Assembly: GCA_022496805.1 (NCBI GenBank)
Contig: CM040088.1
Location: forward strand, 28,526,452 to 28,590,451
Direction: 5' to 3'
Length of the DNA: 64,000 bases
DNA from: Pohlia nutans
Lineage: Eukaryota > Streptophyta > Bryopsida > Bryales > Mniaceae
The translations under genes were made by a program, and so were the position numbers. Below the pieces are notes generated by a model. The model was not told the DNA's origin and made no database searches. It saw nothing but the letters and a program-made list of their open reading frames with translations. The stretch's first letter is position 1. Every line of letters starts with the position of its first letter. Positions 45,333 to 57,601 of the stretch are shown here, in pieces.

Positions 45333-48300
45333 TTAGGCTGCAATGGAATTGCAGGATGCCATACACCTGGGCCTCTTATTTTGCTTTAAGTGGAACTTGG
45401 GCTCTCTGGGCACAGTCAATTTCTTTGATGACCTGCGGCACACAAATGGCGACTTGTAAATCTTCCTGACTTCATTTCAAACTACTCACAATTCAACTCT
45501 TCATCGGTAACTAAATGTGTGACCTGGTAACGTACCTGCGAGGCATAAAGGGACGATCAAAGTAGGGCATAAGCTGTGCCCGGGGGACCATCTCCCGTCT
45601 AAGTCTCTTAACTTCCTCTTCCTCCGCAATCTGAAACATTCATGATTGTTAGTACAAATTGTGGGGAATGCATTTCAATAAATCAGGAGGTTTTAAGAGC
45701 AGGAAAAAACCTGGCGTTGTCTCTCTTCCTCTAGTTTTTGCAATTCCATCTGCGAGTTTCGCTCCGCAATCTGCATCCAATTAATCAACATTAAGATCAT
45801 ATTAGTTAGTCCCCTAAAGGACCAAAGATTCATGGTTGAGGGCCAAATCTTATACCACGGGAATCTGTGAAGAGCATTGCATGTGATAGTAAAAAAAGAA
45901 AAAATTGAACAAAAGAACCTACTCAAAACTCATAAGAAAAACATGAGGCTTGATCAGGCTTCTTGGATAAGAAATGGCAAGAATCAGTAGTAGTGTGATA
46001 AAGACATACATATCCGTCGAACTCTGCTCTTTCGATGGCTCTGACGTCTGTGAGCAGCTTGAATCCCTCTGGTTTGGTTTGTTCCTTCACGAGAGGCTTA
46101 GGTGGAACCTACAAAAAAATGAAAATAAATAAAATAAATAAAAGACATGGTTACAAAATACGGTAACCAATTCGATTCATCGTATTGTGAAACTTAGAAC
46201 TCAGATAGGGCCGACTTTATGTCACCAGAATCAGTGAAGAACATTGCATGTGTTGGTCAGCAAATAAATAAAAATGCACAAAAGAAAGTCACCACATGAC
46301 CTCTTCAAGACTGGTATATTGAACATACCGCAGGCTCTTCGGTAGTCCAGGGTAAACCCTGCGCTAAGGGAATCCGCAACCGCTCCTCCTCCTCCCACAA
46401 CTGCTGGAGTCGCTTAGAAAACATATACTCTTTCACAGCTCCTCTTTCCTGCAAACCCCAAAGGTAATCAACATTTAGCATCTGTAATGAGAGGTACAGG
46501 TTAAAGAGTTAAATGCTTCGTCCACCCTGATGTTTTCGGCAGCCTCGTAGAACATTCTATGAGTTTCACTAAGCAGGTTGCACATGAAAACATGCATCAT
46601 GACTGAGCAAATTACATTACCTCGGTGCGTAGTCTGAAAGGATGCAAAGAGGTGCAGCGCTTGAGCTTCTGCTTACGCGTGTGCCCTGCCTGACTCTTTC
46701 TTTCACATGTTGTCCACTCGGTTATTCTAGACTTTCCAGAGGAAGACGACGCCCCTCTCTCGCTGCCTCCCTGTAGACAACAACTAACACTTGCTAAGAA
46801 TACCAAGGCCTGAAGAGCAGCACTATGACTGACTAGCACATTTTAAGAAACAGCGAGTGGTCAAATTGCAATCAAGAAAGACTTAGCCAGGGGTTCGAAT
46901 ATTTACATCATCTTTAGTGCCATTCATGCTCTCGTCACTGCCAGATGGCCATCGGCTGATCGCCACCTTAGGCGGCTCCGATTTGCTGCATAAAGACAAC
47001 GAATTCGATTAAAAACCGAAATGGTTTGCAAAAACAGTTTAGAATTTGAGAGCACCGTCAGAAGTACCTGGAAAATTGAGGTATCCTCGCCTGTGATCGT
47101 TTCGGCGTCAAAGAACCATTCTCTTCATCCTGTCTTACTTTGTCATCATCATTGGGATCTGCCGATGCCATGGACTCATCCCACGCTTGAACCTTGGTGA
47201 TGGAGGCCATGGTCTCCATCTGAGACACATGAGGATCAAACATAGCACCGCCTTGTTGGAGAGGTGAGCCCATGAAATCATTCTGGTATTTGGCCCGTAG
47301 AATCTCCTCCTCCGTGAGCTTCACACTCTCGAACACTTTCACAAGGACATTGACACAGCCAGCTACAGGTACCTGAGGAGCAAGTCGCTGCACTGCATCT
47401 TTAACTGCAGTGTCCCACATCCATTCCTCCGCCTGCTTTCTCTTCAACCCCTCTTGCTTGTTCAATGTAACGGACTGGTTGCTGGCTGTCCCTACGCTTG
47501 ACAGGCGCCTGCCACCCTTCCTGTGGTACCTCCTACGAGTTGGCCGTGAGCTACCGAAAGTCTCCCTCCTGCTATCACTTCCCATAGAGAAATCGCTCTC
47601 TGTCTTCGTACTTGCACGTGTAGGATCTGCTCTATGCACCAACACTTCCTGATTCTCAGGACCCAATGCTTCTTCATCTTCACCTATTCTGATGCAAGTT
47701 GATGTAGACAGAACTACCTCTTCCGTGTTCTCGAAATCTCCAGCAGCATTCAAATCCTCGCAAGAAAGCACAGGCTCCGGTGTAGACTCCAGTGTAGGAA
47801 CCTCAGTCGTGTCCTTGACATGTGATACTATTTCCTCGCCATGTGCTGACCACAAAACAATCTATCAGAATATATACTCATAGACTAAGCCCTGCTACCT
47901 GAAGAGGGTCCATCAATTTAGAAGGCCTGAAACCAGAAGTTCCTCAGGAATCGCACAAACATATGAAAATTTCAGTATACTAACACAACAGACATGCATC
48001 AAATTCCCAACCAACCTTTCACGTTTCAATCTAGTAACGCGATTATCGCCTTCAAAGCCTAATCATCAGTATTGCATTTGTGTGTAGGTTTCTCAACGAG
48101 TGATTGCTCACATAACACTATGTCATGATAAATAAATCTTTAACATCTACGGCGTACCATGTTGATCGAGAGGTTCTGCGTGAGGGGCTGCTTGTGTATC
48201 CAGATGTTGAGAATCATCATTCGTGGCACCAGCTAGAGAGGATTCTTCATCATATCCACACACAACAGTTTCACCGCTATTGAAAGACTCCTTATGGTCC

Positions 48301-48815
48301 TCGCCTTGTTTAATCTGCTCGCCTTCTGTGTGATTAGAAGAACTGCAGCCATGGATCGTGTTCTCACCAAGCACGGATGATACCTTGAGCTTGGAGTTCA
48401 GTGGTGGCTGCCATCCAGCTAACAAGTGCCGCTTGGACTTGAGGTACTGGCGTGGGGCAGGGACGGCATAATCAGGGTTATTGGCAGCACACCTGGGAGA
48501 CCTGCAGAAGTGCTTGTGAGGCGAAGCAGCGGCTGACGTCTCTTTGAGCAAAGCAGCTTTCGCTGGGCTCTGTGAATCACAATCCAGTCTCCTCCTCACT
48601 GGAGACTTTCCCATGTCAAGCCCATGTTCACTCAGCGTGGCCGTCTTCTTCACGGACTTCACCGGCGTCACAGCCCCAGCCTTGTCCATGTTGGGATTGC
48701 AATTCTCCGCTGAGAATGTACAGTTGTCCATCTGTGTGGACAACATTGGACATCCGTTCCCATAGCTCCCAACTGACGCAGGTTGGAAAGGGGGTTTAAT
48801 GACCTCCAAGGCCAT
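45333..48815 (-). CDS. TPX2-like (TPXL) microtubule-associated protein
   Basis: Nine coding exons read from the minus strand: 48158-48815, 47068-47845, 46907-46985, 46621-46770, 46329-46448, 46010-46108, 45711-45770, 45536-45630 and 45333-45432. All have GT-AG introns with phases that close to give about 712 residues. The start is ATG 48815 (MALEVIKPPF), the first after the acceptor of a 5'UTR intron. The N-terminal half is Ser/Pro-rich and basic with SP sites (GKSPVRRR, DSQSPAK) that fit mitotic kinase phosphorylation. The C-terminal part carries plant TPX2-family signatures: LHPFRLRTE, IPLAQGLPWTTEEPA, KPEGFKLLTDVRAIERAEFD, a charged coiled coil and MPYFDRPFMPRRSSKKLTVP. Relatives bind spindle microtubules and, in the case of TPX2 itself, activate Aurora kinase; TPXL is more likely than TPX2 proper. 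No lesions were seen. Confidence 0.92.
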
Positions 48816-49140
48816 TGACACTACAACACAAAGTTTCACTACAAAACTTCCACAAGTTCAATATCCCTGCAATGGAAAGCAAAGGCCAGGTCAGAAAACA
48901 GCCAGGATCCCGAACTGCAAACAAGATTCCCGCAAACGGGAAGCTCATGCACTCAAATCACAAAGCTCCATCACATGATTAGATTCCTGCCATACATTCT
49001 CTCCCGGAACACTTTGACTCAGCACCACACTCTCAAATCACAGAACATAAAACCTCCACATGATTAGATTCCCCCTACATTCTCTCCACAGACTCCGCAG
49101 GATTCCCAAACCAGCACAGGAGCAAACAATTGATTCATAC

Positions 49141-49480
49141 CTGCAAGCTTCCATCCAGTACTAAGTCATGGTCGATCCTCTCCGTCACAAAAATCCGCCG
49201 AGATTCACATCAAAAACTTGAAAGTCCTCCTCATCGAAAAATCCCAAAACCCTAATCCGGAATTCAAATCCACTGGAGCTCAAAAACGCAACGTCTTGGA
49301 ATCTACGCTGGATGCCCGAATTCGCCTCACTGGCGCATCTGAATAGCTCCAATAATCGAACCACGAATGCAGAGAAGTCTTGAATCTGCTGAGAGCGAGA
49401 GGAAAGGGAGATGGCAAAGACAATGGGACGATTGAAAGACGCGATTGGATCGGTAGAGGACGAGCACTGCTTAAGGGACT
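49141..49480 (-). other. Non-coding first exon of the TPX2-like gene
   Basis: On the minus strand the sequence runs into a clear donor, AAGCTTGCAG then GTATGAATC, at 49140. The matching acceptor (TTTCCATTGCAG) lies near 48869, just upstream of the coding exon. The 5' end is approximate. Confidence 0.65.
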
Positions 49481-49760
49481 AGCAAGTCAGAGTGGAAGAC
49501 AATAATAATAAGAAGAAGGTGAGCGAGAGCAGAGGGAGGCGCCTTCATTGGTCTTGGCCACGTGGAGGGATGTGGTTGGGTGGACCCGTGTGACGGGGCG
49601 AGTGTCCGTTAAACAGCTCAATTTTGCTATAACGGTACTCTTTCGATGCCGGCTGCGCGTTCCCGATGGCAGTAAATGCGTTCTCTATGCCAGTGAATGC
49701 GTTCCCTCTGCGTTCGAGTTCGTGTTCCCTCGAGTCAATCATCCTTGATTTTGGGTTTAA
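49481..49760 (-). promoter_or_regulatory. Promoter region of the TPX2-like gene
   Basis: On the gene strand it contains a CCAAT box (GACCAATGAAGG, RC at about 49540-49551) and two AACGG cores (TATAACGGTA near 49628, TTAACGGACAC near 49606 in reverse). These resemble the MSA elements that drive G2/M-specific transcription in plants. This fits a spindle gene, but the match to the full consensus is partial. Confidence 0.45.
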
Positions 49761-50395
49761 ATTTGGGGATTGTGCCGTGATTCCAGAAGAGACTGTTTTT
49801 CCATCTCTGACTTAGTGCCAATGTCCGGGAAGAACTGATGGTTAATACAAATTGAACTTGTGGAAGTGGTGAAAAAAATGGTGCAATTGTGAATTAGAGG
49901 ATGCAAAACCAGTGAGAAAATGAAAATTGGTGAGAATAAACCACAGGAGAAAATAAATTATAGGAAATATTTCTAGATAAATGTTGAAAAAAAAATTTAA
50001 ATCATCCACCCATATTTCACCCAAATTTTTAGAGGGGTTATTTAAAAAATATCCCGCAGGGAACACTAGAAATGTGTTCTCTTCATTCTCAGTGTGATGT
50101 TTGTGATCTGTTGTAGTGCAATGGAAATAAAGTATTCATTTGTTTCAAAGATTAAAAAAAAATAGAAAGGTGGATTTTGACTAGCGAGACTTTCAAAACT
50201 ACAACATGATACTTGACGATTGATTAGGGTACAAGGCAAGTATCAAACAATTATTGGCTATGTATTGGGATGATTAAGGATATTGGGATATAAGGGAGGG
50301 TGTCAGAATTGGCTTGGGGTTTGGACCTTCGTGGTGGCTCTCCCACAATTGCCGAAACGTCCTCTACCATGGAGTCATTCAATTCTCTTGGCATT
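49761..50395. other. AT-rich spacer
   Basis: No gene or clear repeat was recognised. Confidence 0.4.
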
Positions 50396-50980
50396 TTAAC
50401 CTTAACCACCTAGGCGTTCATTTTTTGGACAACGTACAGATTTCATTCATGGTTTCTCATCCGTCATGCACTTTTTGTAATGTAGATTTCTTACAATAGA
50501 TTTTATCGGAAGTTACCTTTGTGCATGTGTAAACCAATTGGAGAGGGGATGATTTGTGAAATTTTTATGCCTCATCTCATGTTGCAGTGATTCACCGAAA
50601 AATTATAAGATCATAGTTCAAAACGAATCAAAAGTGTTCTTGAAAAAGTCAACTCATAAAATTAAGCAACCAAAAACTTTGCAAAAATTACTACACTTAG
50701 AGTATTACATTTCAACCAATCACAACAAATTTCATCCACAAATTGTCAATATCTTATTCGTAATCAAATTACAAAAGAATTTTGAGTTTTGAGTTTCAAA
50801 TTTTATACAAAAATATTGGTGATAGCAATCGCAGATCTAACCATATGGATAGAATCTAAAATTCATAATGTGCAACTTTTATTCATACATTAAGTTCAAA
50901 ATATCACTATTAGTTGCATTTTATAATGCGTCTTTGCGATTCTCCACATCTAGAGAGAGTTGTAGGCATTTAGGGGTTAA
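50396..50980. mobile_element. TTAA-flanked MITE, 585 bp
   Basis: TTAA lies at 50396 and 50977; the right end is CATTTAGGGG, and the left end is slightly decayed (CCTTAACCACC). It is homologous to 30811-31384 along its length. Confidence 0.85.
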
Positions 50981-52479
50981 TTACTTGAATGTTGTTGGTC
51001 TCTTGTTGCTAATTTCTTCTTGCTGTTGCTCTTGGATTTCATATGGTGAAGAGTTAGGTGGGATTCAAATGCTTCCTAAGTTGTATTTTGAAATTCTAAA
51101 GTGAATCTTAAAACGGAGATTTTTGGCATTGAGTCCTAAAGGTCCTCATGTCCAGAAAGTGGATGATGGACAAAATTGAACAAGAAATACTTCTTTGTTC
51201 TACATGTTCTTCATTTGTCCAAATTACCTAAGATTCTAGATAAAGTATACTTTGCTATTGTGCAAGTTCGATGACCACATTTCATTCACTTTGATTCTCA
51301 GAGTTAGGGATATGGCTTAAAATACTCAAAATTTGAAGTTGAGATGTTAAATTTCTAAATTGTGCAAGCCAAAGAATGTTTGGGGGGACCACAACTAATA
51401 GACGGACCGTAGCAATTGCCAACCTGCCACTGTGACGCATTGTCTTAAATAGTGTAAAGGTATTTATTTAATGTAAAATACACTAAGTGTAGTCAAGATT
51501 TGAATATGATTTTTCCATCCAAATTTTACATGTCTCATTCATATTCACGGTTGTAAATAGCTTCATTATTCCAGTGAAGATTTCTTTCTCCATTACTCAA
51601 AATAATTGAATAAAAATCTTGAATCTTGCTAGAGCAGCGACTACTAGTATCATTGTGTAGTCAAATTTAGATGTATAGTTGTCAAATGAATTAAACACAA
51701 TTCAATTTAAATGAAAATTGATAAATTGAATAAAGATTGAACAATAAGAAAGTGTAATTTTTGTTTAACTTTAGCATTTCTACATAATGCAATTTTGGAA
51801 TATTTTTGTCGGTAATAAAGAAAGTTGGATAAGACCATTCTATTGCTACATTTTTCATTGTTTCATCATTATTGAATGCACTTACTTTGATTATATATGT
51901 CACAACAAGTCATTGAATTTGAGACTTTCTAATACTCAAGGTGGAGGAGGTCCGGTAGAGGTGCTTTATAAGATATAATGTTTTCAAACACACATAATAT
52001 AGTGCACTAATAGTAAAAACTACACATTTTTATCAATGAAATCTAATAACCCTATTAGTAATTTATTTATTTTAAACTCTAAATGAAAAAAGCATAAAAT
52101 AGTCTACCTGTTTCATTTCTTCAAACATACTTCAAGTACATCTTAACTACTTAAAATACACTTTTAGTAAATGACCTTTTTACACACTTTGTCATTTCAT
52201 CCAAAGGGCTCTCTACTTTGGCAAACTCGAATAAAATAAAATTTTAGTCTACAATGTTTTATAAAGATATGTTTGGTTTGGTGCCATGTTTTACTTTGTT
52301 TACCTATACCAATACACAAAGTTTCATTTTTTAATTTTACAAAAAAAGTTAAAAATTAAAAATTAAAAAAAAAATCCATTGATGAAATGCCTACTTGATT
52401 GTATTACAAATTGCGTTCTTTGATCCAACATACTCCCACTAAAAAGTTATGATTTGGATTTAAAATGTGTCCCAAATTA
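50981..52479. other. AT-rich spacer
   Basis: No gene or clear repeat was recognised. A CCTAAAGGTCCTCATGTCC phrase at about 51135 may be a decayed MITE end. Confidence 0.35.
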
Positions 52480-52941
52480 GGGCCTCTTTACACTAGAGGC
52501 GAGAAGCCGCGAAGAGAGAAATTTCAGCCAATGGGAGGCCAAAAAACCGAGAAGACCAAAGAATGTCACTTTACACCCAAAATTTTCAGTCCAAGGGACG
52601 GAAGGAGGAGAAAATGACATGGACAACACTTTTGTTCTTCGTGGCAAGAAAAGTGGAAATTTTTCAAGGCCCTGGATTTTGCGTCAAGCCCACCTCAAGA
52701 GGTGGGTCTAATGCAAAATCCGGGGGGCCGTTCGGCCAAAATTCTCACAACCAATCATTTTTTATTTTTTAAGAAATATGTAAGAACTTTATTTTTAAAA
52801 ATCAGAACTTTACTTTGTGGCCCCTTCTCACTTTGCACTATATCCAAAGGCCGTTAAGTTCAAAGATTGGCTTCTCAAGGATGAGCCATGGCCCTTGTGA
52901 GGTTTTCTCCACGGCTTCTTGCCTGTAGTGTAAAGAGGGCC
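52480..52941. mobile_element. Tourist-like MITE, 462 bp, TTA duplication
   Basis: The left end GGGCCTCTTTACACTAGAGG and the reverse complement of the right end GGCCCTCTTTACACTACAGG continue as an inverted repeat through GAGAAGCCG. TTA precedes (52477-52479) and follows (52942-52944). This is the classic PIF/Harbinger MITE signature. The interior is non-coding. Confidence 0.87.
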
Positions 52942-53597
52942 TTAAAGTCATGATTTATGGGACAAAGGAATATACAATAATTTCTCACCATCTAAATGAG
53001 CATATATATATGGATCAATGTTGGTCCACTTTACCTGCTTTCACCCATATGTATATGTATCTCATTGCATTGCATCAAATATTCAAGGGCAATCATCAAC
53101 TTGGTCATTAATTTGATCCGGATCATAGATTCACAAGCTGATTTCAATGTGCATGACTTACAATCTTTGATTTTATGCACGACCTCGTATATTCTAGATC
53201 AAGCATCACGATTTTGTGAGAGGGGGTACCAAAGCCAAGTCTCTCATCATACTCAAACTTAAATACGCTTGTATCATTTTTTTAATGCTATTTGTAGCAA
53301 TCTAAGATAATTGTGAAATGATCGTCTTCCGCGCCAAGTATTTTAGAGTTGCAGGCAACTATAATTCTAGAAATTTCAAGGTTGGTTTTGTGGTGCCTAG
53401 AGCTTTGATTTTGGCGTGCTAATTGCCCTCTCATACAACGTGGAGGCTTAATCCCAAAGTTTCAATGAAATCACCATTTGTTTAGTGGGGCAAAGGGAGT
53501 AATATACAATAGCCTTTATGCAAGCTGCCTCAACCTTTGAGAGAATATGAAGAATATTCTACATCTTCATTCTCAATGATGTCAATAGCTATTACTT
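52942..53597. other. AT-rich spacer
   Basis: Nothing was recognised apart from short ORFs without coding character. Confidence 0.35.
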
Positions 53598-53984
53598 CAT
53601 CAGGAATTTCGGACCCCACTGATTCTGCACTGATTCAGTGCGATTTCCGATATTTCAAGGGTTCGTACGATTTTCGCACTGATTCCGCATTGTTGCGTCA
53701 TTCATCGCAACTACACTGATATGACACGATGTTCGTACAAGCGGATATAGTACTGATTCGACACGATTGATACATCCATTGAAAACGTATGAATTCAGCA
53801 CTCTTTATAGTCGTCAAATGTCGTGTTTTAATCGTCTTTAAAACTACACTGATTCAGTGCGTTTTTCGTGCGACATCATCTTTTTCCATATCTAAATTTT
53901 ATTTTCTTTCTATATCTAAATTTGATCAAAATAATATTATTAAAAAATATAATATAATATAATATAAAATATAAAATAATTACT

Positions 53985-54140
53985 TTCCTCACTACCCACT
54001 TCAACTACACGGAAATTGCCCGCACATGCGGTGGGGCCCACCATAGCTAACCAAGCTCTATCGCCAACGGTGGGATTTGAACTCTCAACCTCCCGGTTGC
54101 CACCCAAGTTCCTAACCACCAAGCCACCTCAAACTCTTCA
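53985..54140 (-). mobile_element. tRNA-like SINE-type block in copy 1
   Basis: On the minus strand GAGGTGGCTTGGTGGTTAGG (box A) is followed by GAGAGTTCAAATCCCACC (box B), about 45 bp apart, then an AT-rich tail. The same block sits at the same internal place in copies 2 and 3, so it joined the element before that element spread. Confidence 0.65.
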
Positions 54141-54182
54141 TGCATAGAATAGAACTCCAGTGGTAATTATCAAACTTTTATT

Positions 54183-54700
54183 TTCATCGGACTTTGAATG
54201 TTTTTAACTATGTGAAAAAAACTTTTTTTCCAAAACTTTTTTTTGCACTAGATTATGCAGGACGTTTTCTATATCTAGGATTTTTTTCATAATTTTTTGA
54301 ATTTTTTAAATTTTTGCCAAAATCGTGATGGCAGATCAGCTGTGAGCTGTTTTTTGTTTTCAGCGGACTTTGAATGTTTTTAACTATGTGAAAAAAACTT
54401 TTTTTCCAAAACTTTTTTTTGCACTAGATTATGGAGGACGTTTTCTATATCTAGGATTTTTTTCATAATTTTTTGAATTTTTTAAATTTTTGCCAAAATC
54501 GTGATGGCAGATCAGCTGTGAGCTGTTTTTTGTTTTCAGCGGACTTTGAATGTTTTTAACTATGTGAAAAAAACTTTTTTTCCAAAACTTTTTTTTGCAC
54601 TAAATTATGCATGACGTTTTCTATATCTGGGATTTTTTTCATAATATTTTGAATTTATTTATTTTTTGCCAAAATTGTGGTGGTTGTGAGCTATTTTCTT
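54183..54700 (-). repeat. About 179-bp tandem repeat, 3 units (copy 1)
   Basis: The unit includes GGACTTTGAATGTTTTTAAC, TTTTGCACTAGATTATGCA, TTTCTATATCTAGGATTTTT and ATCGTGATGGCAGATCAGC. It repeats at 54270, 54449 and 54628 (position of TATATCTAGG). The third unit is the most diverged. Confidence 0.9.
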
Positions 54701-56099
54701 TTTTGCTCCTATGATGGAAAGTACAATGATAACCAATAATATCAAATTTGAATTCTAAAAATATAAAATGTCATTTCTTTGAAATTTTAATGTGTATTGC
54801 TTCTAAACTTTATAAATGAAGATCTAAAAATGTTTTGGGAAATAAAACCGGAAGTATAATTTAAAGAAGATTCTTGGAATATTCCAAAATAATCCAAAAT
54901 AATATAAAATATTTTGAAAGATTCCGAAAGATTCCAAAAGATTCCAAAAATATATTAAAATATTGTACACGGATGTCGTACGAAAATAATTTGCATTATA
55001 ATAGATACTGAAATCGCACGAATATAATAAATGGCATTAATATGATACGTATACGATACTGAATTCGCATTAACTAAAACCGCACGTTATCCGTGTCTTA
55101 TCAGCCATGTGATGTAAATACACGATTAACGCACGGATTCCGTCAAGCACGACTTTCGTGCGGAAACAACACTTTTTTGATAATCATTGAAAAGACACTG
55201 CATCGACACTCTAGTAATGCATGTCACTTCCGTACCGTAACGACACTTCTAAATGCACGTATGACGTGCGGAATCAGTGTTTAACGATAAACGCACTGAA
55301 TCAGTGCAGAATCAGTGGGGTCGGAAATTCCTGATGTTGTTACAAGAAGATGGAGGTAGTGGCAATAAATGGGAAGGTCAGCAGAAAGAATTGGACCAAC
55401 CTCCCAGACACGTTTACACTTCACTAACATAAATGTGCTCACACAACTACATCAGGAATTTCCGACCCCACTGATTCTGCACTGATTTAGTGCGTTTATC
55501 GTAAAACACTGATTCCGCACGTCATACGTGCATTTAGAAGTGTCGTTACAGTACGGAAGTGACATGCATTACTAAGATGTCGATGCAGTGTCTTTTCCGT
55601 GATTATCAAAAAAGTATTGTTTCCGCACGGAAGTCGTGCTTGACGGAATCCGTGCGTTAATCGTGTATCTACATCACATGACTGATAAGACACGGATAAC
55701 GTGCAGTTTTAGTTAATGCGAATTCAGTATCGTATACGTATCATATTAATGCCTTTTGTTATATTCGTGCGATTTCAGTATCTATTATAATGCAAATCAT
55801 TGTCGTACGACATCCGTGTACAATATTTTAATATATATTTTGGAATCTTTTGGAATCTTTTGGAATCTTTCAAAATATTTTATATTATTTTGGAATATTT
55901 TGGAATATGTTGGAATATTCCAAGAATCTTCTTTAAATGATACTTCCGGTTTAATTTCCCAAAACATTTTTAGATCTACATTTATAAAGTTTAGAAGCAA
56001 TACACATTAAAATTTCAAAGAAATAACATTTTATATTTTTAGAATCCAAATTTGGTATTATTGGTTATCATTGTACTTTTCATCATAGGAGCAAAAAAA

Positions 56100-57010
56100 A
56101 ATAGCTCACAACCACCACGATTTTGGCAAAAAATAAATAAATTCAAAATATTATGAAAAAAATCCTAGATATAGAAAACGTCCTGCATAATCTAGTGCAA
56201 AGAAAAAAATTGGAAAAAAAGTTTTTTTCACATAGTTAAAAACATTCAAAGTCCGTTGAAAAAAAAAAAACAGCTCACAACCCTGAATCCCTGATCTGCC
56301 ATCACGATTTTGGCAAAAATTTAAAAAATTCAAAAAATTATGAAAAAAATCCTAGATATAGAAAACGTATTGCATAATCTAGTGCAAATTTTTTTTTGGA
56401 AAAAACGTTTTTTTTCACATAGTTAAAAACATTCAAAGTCCGCTGAAAAAAAAAAAACAGCTCACAGCCCTGAATCCCTGATCTGCCATCACGATTTTGG
56501 CAAAAAATTCAAAAATTCAAAAAATTATGAAAAAAATCCTAGATATAGAAAACGTCCTGCATAATCTAGTGCAAAAAAAAAATTTGGAAAAAAAGTTTTT
56601 TTCACATAGTTAAAAACATTCAAAGTCCGCTGAAAAAAAAAAAGCAGCTCACAGCCCTGAATCCCTGATCTGCCATCACGATTTTGGCAAAAAATTCAAA
56701 AATTCAAAAAATTATGAAAAAAATCCTAGATATAGAAAACGTCCTGCATAATCTAGTGCAAAAAAAAATTTGGAAAAAAAGTTTTTTTCACATAGTTAAA
56801 AACATTCAAAGTCCGCTGAAAAAAAAAAAGCAGCTCACAGCCCTGAATCCCTGATCTGCCATCACGATTTTGGCAAAAATTTAAAAAATTCAAAAAATTA
56901 TGAAAAAAATCCTAGATATAGAAAATGTACTACATAATCTAGTGCAAATTTTTTTTTGGAAAAAACGTTTTTTTTCACATAGTTAAAAACATTCAAAGTC
57001 CGCTGAAAAA
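56100..57010 (+). repeat. About 186-bp tandem repeat, 5 units (copy 2)
   Basis: CCTAGATATAGAAAACGT-type phrases occur at about 56166, 56352, 56543, 56728 and 56917. These units carry an extra CCTGAATCCCTGATCTGCC phrase not seen in copies 1 and 3. Confidence 0.88.
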
Positions 57011-57042
57011 AGAAGTTCGATAATTACCAAAAGAGTTCCATT

Positions 57043-57225
57043 CTATGCATGAAGAGTTTGAGGTGGTTTGGTGGTTGGGAACTTGATTGGCAACCGGAAG
57101 GTTGAGAGTTCAAATCCCACCGTTGGCGATAGAGCTTGGGAAGCCCAAGCTATGGTGGGCCCCACCACATGTGTGGGCAATTTCCGTGTAATTGAAGTGG
57201 GTAGCGAGGAAAGTAATTATTTTAT
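57043..57225 (+). mobile_element. tRNA-like SINE-type block in copy 2
   Basis: Box A (GAGGTGGTTTGGTGGTTGGG) and box B (GAGAGTTCAAATCCCACC) as in copy 1, with small differences. Confidence 0.65.
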
Positions 57226-57601
57226 ATTTTCTATTATTTTATTTTATTTTATATTTTTTAATAATATTATTTTGATCAAATTTAGATATAAAAGAAAATA
57301 AAATCTAGATATGGAAAAGATGATGTCGCACGAAAAACGCACTGAATCAGTGTAGTTTTAAAGACGATTAAAACACGACATTTGACGACTATAAACAGTG
57401 CTGAATTCATACGTTTTCAATGGATGTATCAATCGTGTCGAATCAGTACTATATCCGCTTGTACGAACATCGTGTCATATCAGTGTAGTTGCGATGAATG
57501 ACGCAACGATGCGGAATCAGTGCGAAAATCGTACGAACCCTTGAAATATCGGAAATCGCACTGAATCAGTGCAGAATCAGTGGGGTCCGAAATTCCTGAT
57601 G

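Larger units (their letters stand above)
53598..55336 (-). mobile_element. Non-autonomous TIR element, copy 1 (1739 bp)
   Basis: About 46-bp TIRs begin CATCAGGAATTTCGGACCCC and run to the palindrome GCACTGATTCAGTGC. TT flanks both ends as a 2-bp duplication. The body holds a tRNA-like block (minus strand), about three units of a 179-bp tandem repeat, and subterminal CACTGATTC/GATTCCGCAC motifs. It has no transposase. It is inverted relative to copies 2 and 3. Confidence 0.88.
55450..57601 (+). mobile_element. Non-autonomous TIR element, copy 2 (2152 bp)
   Basis: The same TIRs (CATCAGGAATTTC...GAAATTCCTGATG) with a TA duplication on both sides. Five tandem units account for its greater length. 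It lies 113 bp from copy 1 in opposite orientation, so the two form a 4-kb inverted repeat. Confidence 0.88.

Noticed and set aside
49548..49748. ORF upstream of the TPX2-like gene
   Set aside because: It lies in the promoter on the other strand, with no domain or splice support.
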